64,000 nt of DNA, from positions 174,176 to 238,175 of the forward strand of contig JAKAGV010000005.1 of assembly GCA_021815405.1 (NCBI GenBank), written 5' to 3'. Below, piece by piece: positions 55,592 to 63,311 of this stretch (within the stretch, counting starts at the first letter, position 1; each line of letters starts with the position of its first letter). The translations under genes were made by a program, and so were the position numbers. The notes under the pieces are model-generated. The model saw only the letters and a program-made list of their open reading frames with translations. It was not told the origin of the DNA and searched no databases. The stretch comes from Bacteroidota bacterium. GTDB taxonomy: Bacteria > Bacteroidota > Ignavibacteria > Ignavibacteriales > Ignavibacteriaceae.

Positions 55592-56599
55592 ATGATTAAA
55601 GAAAAGTCTGCCGATTGGAACAGTATCTTCATACTATTGTTGAAGAGGGTGCTGACATCTGTTATTGTACTCTTCCTTATGATTACGTTTCTATTTTTTC
55701 TTTTAAGAATTGCACCGGGCGATCCATCTCAGAAATTTGTCTCACCGGATTTAAGCCCGCGCCTGGCTGCTATGGTAAGGCAGTCTTTCGATCTTAACAG
55801 TTCGCTTTTAGATCAGTATAAGACGTTTATCTTAAATTTAATCAAGGGTGATTTCGGGATTTCTTATACTTACAGAATACCTGTTATTCAAGTAATTGGA
55901 GAGTTCCTTCCTTTCACAATAATATTTTCTCTTATTTGTTTTATAATCCAGTTAAGCGCTGGATTTTTACTTGCTTTGTTTGTCGTAAAAAAAATTAATG
56001 GAACCCGCGATAAGATAATTTCACAGACGAGCATTATGGTATACGCGTTACCATCATTCGTAATCGGAGTTGCGCTCATTTTTATATTCTCCGTTTTGCT
56101 GAACATTTTCCCTTCCTCAGGATTAAGCTCCTTCGATTTTGATTCGTTTAACTTTTTCCAGAAAATGATTGATTACGCACGGCACATGGTACTGCCTCTA
56201 ATTACATTATCGCTCGGAGGCATTGCTGTTTATTATAAATATCTTCGTGATAACCTGGAGGAAGTTTACAACAAAAGCTTTGTTGAAAATCTGCGCGCTC
56301 ACGGCTTTGAAGAAAAGGTTATAACAAAAAAGCATGTTATTCCCAATGCTATTAGCCCGCTAATTGCAGTTGCAGGAGTTGAACTTGGACTTCTTTTCGG
56401 CGGAGCTTTAATTACAGAAGTAATTTTTGCCTTACCCGGAATGGGAAGGCTTACAATAAATGCGATTTTATCGCGAGACTACCCGTTAGTTATCGGCTGC
56501 ACGTTCGTCTCCGGAGTCTTAATTATTATAACAAATCTTACTGCTGATTTAATTAAAGCGAAGATGGATAAAAGAATTGTGAAAGGAATTCTGAATTAA
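55592..56599 (+). CDS. peptide-type ABC transporter permease (OppB/DppB-like)
   Basis: A 335-residue permease with six membrane helices. The ATPase-docking EAA loop is ENLRAHGFEEKVITKKHVIP near residue 230, and the family ending MGRLTINAILSRDYPLVIG is present. The first helix is preceded by a short cytoplasmic tail; the FLLRIAPGDPSQKF motif after helix 1 is diagnostic of DppB-type proteins. Its stop is followed directly by the start of the second permease with no gap, so translation is coupled. Confidence 0.92.
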   Translation: MIKEKSADWNSIFILLLKRVLTSVIVLFLMITFLFFLLRIAPGDPSQKFVSPDLSPRLAAMVRQSFDLNSSLLDQYKTFILNLIKGDFGISYTYRIPVIQVIGEFLPFTIIFSLICFIIQLSAGFLLALFVVKKINGTRDKIISQTSIMVYALPSFVIGVALIFIFSVLLNIFPSSGLSSFDFDSFNFFQKMIDYARHMVLPLITLSLGGIAVYYKYLRDNLEEVYNKSFVENLRAHGFEEKVITKKHVIPNAISPLIAVAGVELGLLFGGALITEVIFALPGMGRLTINAILSRDYPLVIGCTFVSGVLIIITNLTADLIKAKMDKRIVKGILN

Positions 56600-57877
56600 A
56601 TGCGATTCATTCCGAAGGTCTGGCATTTAATCATTCTAATTGCGGCAGTAATTGTTCTGCTGCGATATAATATTTTTATAAATTCAATGTTACTTTGGAT
56701 TCAAACTATAAGGCTTATCTTCATTTCGCCTCATTTCGCCTTTTCGCAGATAGACTTTCAGTTTCTTGATCCGCTGTTTTCTTCTGCACTGATAATTATA
56801 ATACCGGCGATAATTCTATTGAGGCATGGAAGCAAATTCCTTCAGAAAAAAATTGATTTTACTTCGGCAGTTATTATTATTCTTTCAATTTTCTTTTTCC
56901 TCGCGCCGCTCGCAGCAGGCTCAAATCCCGAATTCCAAAAAAACTTGTCGGTTACAAAGCTTCTGCCGCCTTTTAGCCGAATTAAAGTTTTACATTTGAA
57001 ATCCGAACCAGATGTTGTAAGCGATCAAAATTACTTTTTCTTTCTTAAGGATTTAGTTGTAAAAAGATCGTTTGATGAAAGCATTGTCTTTGCAGACAGC
57101 GTAGTTAATGCTTCAAACGTTATCTGTTATCAAGGCGGATTTTCGATAGAATTTCCGAAAGAACGTGTAGAGTTTCATAATGGCTCGCCTGTAGTGACAA
57201 CAAAGTTTTTCCTTCTTGGTACCGACGAATACGGCAGAGACATTTTCTCAAGATTAATTTACGGCGCAAGAATTTCCTTATTTGTCGGATTGGGTTCAGT
57301 TTTAGTTTCTCTGTTGCTCGGAGTCTCTCTGGGATTTTTAGCAGGCTATCCGGGCGGAATAATTGATTCAATGATAAGCAGAATAACCGACATGTTTCTC
57401 GCTTTTCCGGTAATCTTTTTTATAATTTTGATTATCGCATTGTTTGGTAATTCGATTGTAAGTGTAATTTTTGTATTAGGATTTTCAGGCTGGATGAGCT
57501 TGTTCAAGATTGTCCGCGGCGAGGTAATCTCGCTGAAGAATAAAGACTATTTCATCTCCGCGCGATTGATCGGACTAACAAAGACAAAACTTCTTACGAA
57601 GGAAATACTGCCGGTAATAACTGCGCCTGTAATTGTGAATTTAGTTTTTCAATACGGCAATGTAATTTTAGCAGAAGCAGCTTTAAGCTATCTTGGATTA
57701 GGCACAGGAAGCAGCTATCCTTCCTGGGGCGCAATGATTGAAGCCGGACAGAACTATTTATCACAAGCATGGTGGATGATTTTGTTCCCCGGACTGGCAT
57801 TATTTTTCACATTACTTGCTGCAAACAATTTAGGAAAAGATATTAACGTATATTTTAATCCCCGGTTGGAAAGATGA
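56600..57877 (+). CDS. peptide-type ABC transporter permease (OppC/DppC-like), long form
   Basis: A 425-residue permease, about 120 longer than usual. The typical part begins at LLGTDEYGRDIFSRLIYGAR (about residue 206) and continues through five helices; the EAA loop is ISARLIGLTKTKLLTKEI. Upstream are three hydrophobic segments in residues 5-105 and an extracytoplasmic stretch of about 95 residues (112-205) in place of the short DppC loop. This extra domain could sense or dock the binding protein. Its stop overlaps the kinase start by four bases (ATGA at 57874-57877). Confidence 0.9.
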   Translation: MRFIPKVWHLIILIAAVIVLLRYNIFINSMLLWIQTIRLIFISPHFAFSQIDFQFLDPLFSSALIIIIPAIILLRHGSKFLQKKIDFTSAVIIILSIFFFLAPLAAGSNPEFQKNLSVTKLLPPFSRIKVLHLKSEPDVVSDQNYFFFLKDLVVKRSFDESIVFADSVVNASNVICYQGGFSIEFPKERVEFHNGSPVVTTKFFLLGTDEYGRDIFSRLIYGARISLFVGLGSVLVSLLLGVSLGFLAGYPGGIIDSMISRITDMFLAFPVIFFIILIIALFGNSIVSVIFVLGFSGWMSLFKIVRGEVISLKNKDYFISARLIGLTKTKLLTKEILPVITAPVIVNLVFQYGNVILAEAALSYLGLGTGSSYPSWGAMIEAGQNYLSQAWWMILFPGLALFFTLLAANNLGKDINVYFNPRLER

Positions 57878-60800
57878 TAAATCAAAAATATAAGATTAAG
57901 AAATTATTAGGAAGGGGAAGAAGCTCAGTTTATTTTGGCGAAGATATTGAATTCCCCGGGAAGGATATTGCAATAAAAATTTTGCCCAAGGAGGTCGAAT
58001 CTCTTGAAGTAAAAATTTTCCGCGATGAATACTTTACTCTCCACAAGCTGCATCATCCTAATATAATTAAGGCGTTGGATCTCGGAACAGTATTAGAAAA
58101 TGATAATGAAGAAATTTCAACGGGCAGTAAGTTTTTTACGCTGGAATACTTTGATGGGAAAAGTCTTCTTGAATACAAAAAGCTGAAGGATGAAAAGACC
58201 CTTAAAGAAATTGTTAAACAAATCTGCTCGGTACTTTATTACCTGCACTTGTCCAATTACATCTATTACGATTTAAAGCCTGAGAACATTTTGGTTGGAG
58301 ATGTAAACGGCGAGCCGGTTATAAAGATGATCGATCTTGGATTTGCGCAATATACTATTGGCAATATCGAAAACCTTATCCGCGGAACCGCAGAGTATAT
58401 AGCGCCTGAAATTCTAAAAAACCAGAAACACGATTTCCGTGTCGACCTTTACTCGCTTGGAATAATTCTTTACCGTATCGTTTATGATCATTTCCCTTTT
58501 GAGACTGGAAACGAGCTGGAAATCTACAAAGCGCATATTGAAAAAGAATTTGAATTTCCGGAAACCGCATTTTCACCAAGATTTATTAGCGTTGTAGAAA
58601 GATTATTGAACAAAGAGCCCGACGAACGTTACGGAAATGCAATTCAGGTTTTGGCTGACCTTGATATTCCTATTGACGAAAGCCTCACTAAAGATTGGCT
58701 TCCGGCAAAAATATTTGCAAACCGGAAGGATTCTTTAACCATTCTAAAAACTTATCTTGCCGATAACTCAAGCGTTGAAGTTTTTACCATTCGCGGTTCA
58801 GAAGGCGCAGGCAAGACTTCCCTTGCGTATGAAGTTTATGAATCGCAAGAGAAAAGTATTTTTGTTGAGAATAACGTTTCCGTGACAGGAACCGATTTTT
58901 TAAAATCGTTCCTTGACAAAATTATTTTTAACGATTTCATCTATTTTAATTTATCGGAAGAACTTCGTATTAGGATAGATAAAGTTATATCGGAAAAATC
59001 CGGTGAACTTATAAATGATATAAAATCAATTTTGAATGAGATTACCGAGACGAATAAGTTTATACTTATCCTCGATGCTTTCAACATCTATAACAGCTTT
59101 GCGATAGAATTCTTCAAAAGTATAATCCCGATTCTACAGGTAAACAAGATAAAAGTAATCTTAACTGAAAATACCGACAGATCTTTTATCACTGACTTCA
59201 TACATAATCTTCGAGAAGTTAACCTTTCACCGTTTACAGAAATTCATTTAAATGAATTTCTTGATAAAAGTTTTTCAACACTTTTTCCGAAAGATGACTT
59301 AAAAAAATTAATTCTTGCCTACGCAGATTTACTGCCGGGAAATTTAGAAAGCTTTATCAAAGATATTATTCTTCTAAAGATACTTTCTTTTACTCCAGAA
59401 GGAATAAAGATTAACACGGATGCTAATACCGCTTCACTTCTCAAAAGCTCTCACGAAGAAATTTATGATTTGCGGTTTAAATCTTTAGCCAAAGAAGAAA
59501 AAGAAGCAGCACAATTTATTTCTGCCTTTGAAACAACCTTGGATTTATCCTTGGTTACCGGCTTTCTAAAATTGACTCCTGAAGATACTGTTTTACTGCT
59601 TGCCAAATTAGAGCAGAAGAATATTATCCATCCGATGCAATCGAATACAAATCCAATATTTGTATCCGAAGGTTTGAAGCGGTTTGTTTATTCGACAATA
59701 AAAGATAAAGAAAAATTCCACGCATCGGTTTCAACATTTATAAAAGAAAACTTTCCGGAATTCAATAGGATTGAGCTTGCCAGACAATTTGAGTTAGCCG
59801 CTGATTATATTTCCAGCAGCGAAGTACTTCATGAAGAAATAAAAGATGCAGAAGCCATTTCAGCATATTCTTATGAGAAGAATATTCTTCAACGAGTGGT
59901 TGATTTTCCTTTGGAGGAAAAAGAGCTCTCGAATATAAAATTCTCTCTTGCAAATATCTATTTCAAATTAAGCGAATATTCAGAAGCCTTAAATCTTTCG
60001 CGGGAAATGCTGAACGGGAATTATAATAAAGAAGAAAAACTTCATCTTCAAATAATGGAAGGGCGTAGCCTCATCGGGTTGACAGATTACGAGGAAGGCA
60101 AAAAAATATTAGAGCCATTGATTAATGAAGTTGAAAATGAAAACACCCGCCAGCTCCTTCTGCTTGAGATTGCTACTGTTGAGTTTAACCTTAATCAGTA
60201 TGATAAATCATTTGAAACATGCAGAAAAATAATTGAAAACAAATCTACCGCCGCTGAAGAGAAGGGGCAGACTTATGAAATGCTCGGCTTAATCTCTTTA
60301 TACAAAGACAACGACCCGGACAGCGCCTTAAAAAATTTCTACAATGGAAACAAAGCTTATGAAGACGGCGGATTAAAGTTCAGGCTTGCGCAAATGCAGA
60401 TGAACATCGGCAATATTTACGGCATGAAGGGAGAAAATGATAAGGCATATTCATACTGGAATAAATCTTTGGAGATAAATCATTCAATCGGGAACCTTGA
60501 CCAGGAGGCAAAGATATATGTTAACCTTGGAATTTATTACCTGGATAATATAGACTTCGAAAAATCAATAGAGTCATACCGGAAAGCACTTTCAATCTTT
60601 ACAAGTCTTGGAAATAAAAAAGGACTTGGCTTAGCGCAAACAAACCTCGGAGAGATTTATACACTGACATGTGAATATCAAAATGCAATTGAGGAACTTA
60701 CATCCGCAATAGATACATTTAACAAACTTCAGAATATAGAAGAGAAACTTGAAGCGCTGATAATGTTAGGAAAGTTAGACTTTGTAACCGGAGATTATGA

Positions 60801-61443
60801 AGACCTGAATTCAATTATAAAAGAATATGAAGCAGCATCGGGCTCAAATGAATTAACCGAGAGGCACAGGTATTATCTTGAGTTTTTAAACTTACTTCAT
60901 AAATTTTCTATTGGAGATACCGGCGACTTAATCGATAAAATTGATAAGATGAAAGAAATATTCATTGCGCAGGAAATCAGGAATGATTATTTCCTTTGCA
61001 CTATGTTAAAAGTAAAATTATTTATCCGGCTTGGTATTTATCAAAACGCTTTTGAAGAGCTTCATAATCAGGAACTGCTTAATCTCTGCTCAAATAATCT
61101 GCTGTGTAAAGCTGAAAGAAATTATATGATAGGCACAATCCTGGAATGCGATGCGTCGCTTGATAATAAATCATTCATGGATTATTACCTGTCGGCATAC
61201 GAAATGATTTCAGAATCATACGTAACAGATCTTACATGGAAAGTATTATTTGCGCTTGCAAAAGCTTACGGAGAAAGAGGCAACATCGGTAAAGCAGCGG
61301 AGTTTATTAAATACTCGGAATCTTTGATTAATTTTACATCGGGAAATATTAAAGATCCGAAACTAAGAAAAAATTATCTAAATCAACCGGAGAGAAAAGA
61401 AGCGCTTGAAAAGCTGAGTGTACTTCACGAAAAATTTCTATAA
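57874..61443 (+). CDS. Ser/Thr protein kinase - NTPase - TPR regulator
   Basis: A 1189-residue cytoplasmic protein. Residues 7-265 are a Hanks-type kinase: glycine loop GRGRSSVY, K35 in AIKIL, E52, catalytic YYDLKPEN (D133, N138), DLG at 154 and APE at 177-179. The HRD arginine is replaced by tyrosine, so it is a non-RD kinase. Residues 300-560 hold an NTPase with Walker A GSEGAGKT (308-315) and Walker B FILILDA (D401), followed by about 500 residues of TPR-like repeats (e.g. LAQTNLGEIYTLTCEYQNAI). The layout resembles STAND regulators such as PknK. It is translationally coupled to the permease before it and to the sigma-54 activator after it (stop/start overlap TAATG). Confidence 0.92.
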   Translation: MINQKYKIKKLLGRGRSSVYFGEDIEFPGKDIAIKILPKEVESLEVKIFRDEYFTLHKLHHPNIIKALDLGTVLENDNEEISTGSKFFTLEYFDGKSLLEYKKLKDEKTLKEIVKQICSVLYYLHLSNYIYYDLKPENILVGDVNGEPVIKMIDLGFAQYTIGNIENLIRGTAEYIAPEILKNQKHDFRVDLYSLGIILYRIVYDHFPFETGNELEIYKAHIEKEFEFPETAFSPRFISVVERLLNKEPDERYGNAIQVLADLDIPIDESLTKDWLPAKIFANRKDSLTILKTYLADNSSVEVFTIRGSEGAGKTSLAYEVYESQEKSIFVENNVSVTGTDFLKSFLDKIIFNDFIYFNLSEELRIRIDKVISEKSGELINDIKSILNEITETNKFILILDAFNIYNSFAIEFFKSIIPILQVNKIKVILTENTDRSFITDFIHNLREVNLSPFTEIHLNEFLDKSFSTLFPKDDLKKLILAYADLLPGNLESFIKDIILLKILSFTPEGIKINTDANTASLLKSSHEEIYDLRFKSLAKEEKEAAQFISAFETTLDLSLVTGFLKLTPEDTVLLLAKLEQKNIIHPMQSNTNPIFVSEGLKRFVYSTIKDKEKFHASVSTFIKENFPEFNRIELARQFELAADYISSSEVLHEEIKDAEAISAYSYEKNILQRVVDFPLEEKELSNIKFSLANIYFKLSEYSEALNLSREMLNGNYNKEEKLHLQIMEGRSLIGLTDYEEGKKILEPLINEVENENTRQLLLLEIATVEFNLNQYDKSFETCRKIIENKSTAAEEKGQTYEMLGLISLYKDNDPDSALKNFYNGNKAYEDGGLKFRLAQMQMNIGNIYGMKGENDKAYSYWNKSLEINHSIGNLDQEAKIYVNLGIYYLDNIDFEKSIESYRKALSIFTSLGNKKGLGLAQTNLGEIYTLTCEYQNAIEELTSAIDTFNKLQNIEEKLEALIMLGKLDFVTGDYEDLNSIIKEYEAASGSNELTERHRYYLEFLNLLHKFSIGDTGDLIDKIDKMKEIFIAQEIRNDYFLCTMLKVKLFIRLGIYQNAFEELHNQELLNLCSNNLLCKAERNYMIGTILECDASLDNKSFMDYYLSAYEMISESYVTDLTWKVLFALAKAYGERGNIGKAAEFIKYSESLINFTSGNIKDPKLRKNYLNQPERKEALEKLSVLHEKFL

Positions 61444-62819
61444 TGCAAAAGTTCCACGCAAAAATAAAAGTTTATTCGGACGTAAAAGATGTTTCATCAA
61501 TCCATTCTGCATTGAGGCAGCTTGAACTGAAGGACCTTCCTGTAATTATTCAAAACACCAAAAGGTTTTCAATAATTCCAAATGACATTATAATTCTCCA
61601 GTTGAACGATCTGGAATCGCCGCTATTAAATAAACTGGTAAAGATAAAGAACAACATAAAGAACAAAGTCATATTTGTAATTCCGGAAAACAACGCGTTG
61701 CTTGTAAGTTCTATTGCAAAGCTAGGCTTTATAGATATTTTTGTTTTACCGTTCGAACTTTACAAACTGATATCATATCTTGAAGAAATAATTATCAACA
61801 ATGCTTTCCTAACTACGCTGCTTCCCACTGAAAAGTTTGCAGAGAACATTGATAGTTTTGATTCGATTATCGGAAGCTCAGATAAGCTTAAAAAGGTAAT
61901 TGACTTTGCAAAAAAAGTTTCCGAGAAGAACGATCTTAACATTTTAATCCGGGGAGAAACGGGCACCGGCAAAGGCTTACTTGCCAGAGCAATACATAAT
62001 TTTAATAAAGATAAGAAAGGATCGTTTGTTGATATTGTATGCTCATCTATCCCTGAAAATCTTTTGGAATCGGAGCTTTTCGGTTATGAGCCCGGTGCAT
62101 TCACAAATGCAAAGAACAGAAAGCTGGGATTGTTTGAGCTTGCAGAAGAAGGAACATTATTCCTGGATGAGATCGGCGATCTTTCAATCGACATTCAAAA
62201 AAAGTTACTGCGCGCAATAGATAAGAAGCTGATACGGCGTTTGGGCGGCTTGCATGATATACCAATCAATACAAGAATTATATCTGCAACAAACACAAAC
62301 CTTGAAAGCCTGATAAATGAATACAAATTTCGCAGCGATCTTTACCACCGCTTAAATGTAATTATGCTTGAGCTTCCACCACTGCGGGAACGCGGCGAAG
62401 ATGTTTTGCAGCTAGCAGATCATTTTATAAAAGAATTTAATAAGCAGTTCAATAAGAACGTAAAGAAGATAGATACTGAAGCAAAAAATTTTATTGTTAA
62501 ATATCCGTGGCTTGGTAATATCCGTGAAATCAAAAATACATTTGAAAGAGCTGTGCTTCTTTCATCTCAGCCGGTTCTTAAGCTCAACGACCTTTCGAAT
62601 ATTGTTAATATGATGCCGGCAAATGCGGCACCGGAAAACAATGAGAAATTTATTTTCCCTCAGCACGTTCAGCTTGATTTGAATTATACCTCAACAAGTC
62701 TTCAAAAATTAAATCAAGAATATATAAAAGAGCTTCTAAATAAAACCAACAACAATAAATCAAGAGCAGCAAAGTTTCTTGGGATATCGAGAGCTAGGCT
62801 TGATCGCCTGGTTAAATAA
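61443..62819 (+). CDS. sigma-54 dependent activator with degenerate receiver domain
   Basis: A 458-residue enhancer-binding protein. Residues 1-120 have a receiver-like pattern, but the phospho-acceptor aspartate after NDIIILQL and the conserved lysine in the last strand (FVLPFELYK) are missing, so it is a pseudo-receiver. The AAA+ domain has GETGTGKG (171-178), Walker B GTLFLDEIGDLS and R-finger FRSDLYHRL. The sigma-54 loop reads GAFTNA (218-223), with Asn for the usual Gly. The C-terminal HTH is KSRAAKFLGISRARLDRLV. Its place directly after the kinase gene suggests that it is controlled by phosphorylation on Ser/Thr, not by histidine phosphotransfer. Confidence 0.93.
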   Translation: MQKFHAKIKVYSDVKDVSSIHSALRQLELKDLPVIIQNTKRFSIIPNDIIILQLNDLESPLLNKLVKIKNNIKNKVIFVIPENNALLVSSIAKLGFIDIFVLPFELYKLISYLEEIIINNAFLTTLLPTEKFAENIDSFDSIIGSSDKLKKVIDFAKKVSEKNDLNILIRGETGTGKGLLARAIHNFNKDKKGSFVDIVCSSIPENLLESELFGYEPGAFTNAKNRKLGLFELAEEGTLFLDEIGDLSIDIQKKLLRAIDKKLIRRLGGLHDIPINTRIISATNTNLESLINEYKFRSDLYHRLNVIMLELPPLRERGEDVLQLADHFIKEFNKQFNKNVKKIDTEAKNFIVKYPWLGNIREIKNTFERAVLLSSQPVLKLNDLSNIVNMMPANAAPENNEKFIFPQHVQLDLNYTSTSLQKLNQEYIKELLNKTNNNKSRAAKFLGISRARLDRLVK

Positions 62820-62826
62820 AATTATC

Positions 62827-62915
62827 TAAGTTACGTGAAATAATGTTTGTGTCATTCCGAACTTGATTCGGAATCTCTTCTTGCTTCATTCAAAATTTCT
62901 GCTATGCTGAGATAT
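62827..62915. repeat. partial copy of the MITE-like repeat (copy 3)
   Basis: AAGTTACGTGAAATAATG then GTCATTCCGAACTTGATTCG and GAATCTCTTCTTGCTTC match the left half of copy 2 and part of copy 1. The right end is degenerate and no second terminal repeat is visible. It lies 7 nt after the sigma-54 activator stop. Confidence 0.6.
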
Positions 62916-63002
62916 GGGCTGTAAAACATTTGCAGCGCCGGATATAAATCTGGCAGCAGTTATATTGCAAATTTACAGGTAACTCTGGCGTTTTCAGAAT
63001 AC

Positions 63003-63050
63003 AACTCTTTTTAGAGTTATACCCGACAGTACAACTGTCAAACAACTGTG
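63003..63050 (+). promoter_or_regulatory. candidate upstream activator sites for the sigma-54 promoter
   Basis: GACAGT-ACA-ACTGTC (63025-63039) is a perfect inverted repeat; ACAACTGT recurs at 63031 and 63042, and AACTCT-TTTT-AGAGTT (63003-63018) forms a further hairpin. These lie 200-240 bp upstream of the -24 element, in the range used by enhancer-binding proteins. Assignment to the adjacent activator is inference. Confidence 0.4.
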
Positions 63051-63246
63051 AAAATTCATTCAAGTTATCCAAAGCACAGGCAAATAGCGAAAGAAAATGC
63101 GAAATTGCGCTAATTTCGAATATTAGCTAAATAAACTGCTACAAAATATAGCAATATTTCTAAAATTACCTATCCATAGAAGTAAATATTACCGAAATCT
63201 TAAACTTATCCTTTAAAAACGATTAGAAATCAAAACATTTTCTGCA

Positions 63247-63261
63247 TGGCATATTCATTGC
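63247..63261 (+). promoter_or_regulatory. sigma-54 (-24/-12) promoter
   Basis: TGGCATATTCATTGC fits the consensus TGGCAC-N5-TTGC with GG and GC exactly 12 bp apart. It is 51 bp upstream of the start codon at 63312, so transcription would begin about 12 nt past the -12 element, leaving an untranslated leader of about 35 nt. An activator of the required class is encoded just upstream. Confidence 0.75.
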
Positions 63262-63311
63262 GAAATAAATTGAGCTAAAAAACTATTTTCATAAAAGTAT
63301 GAGGGAAAATT

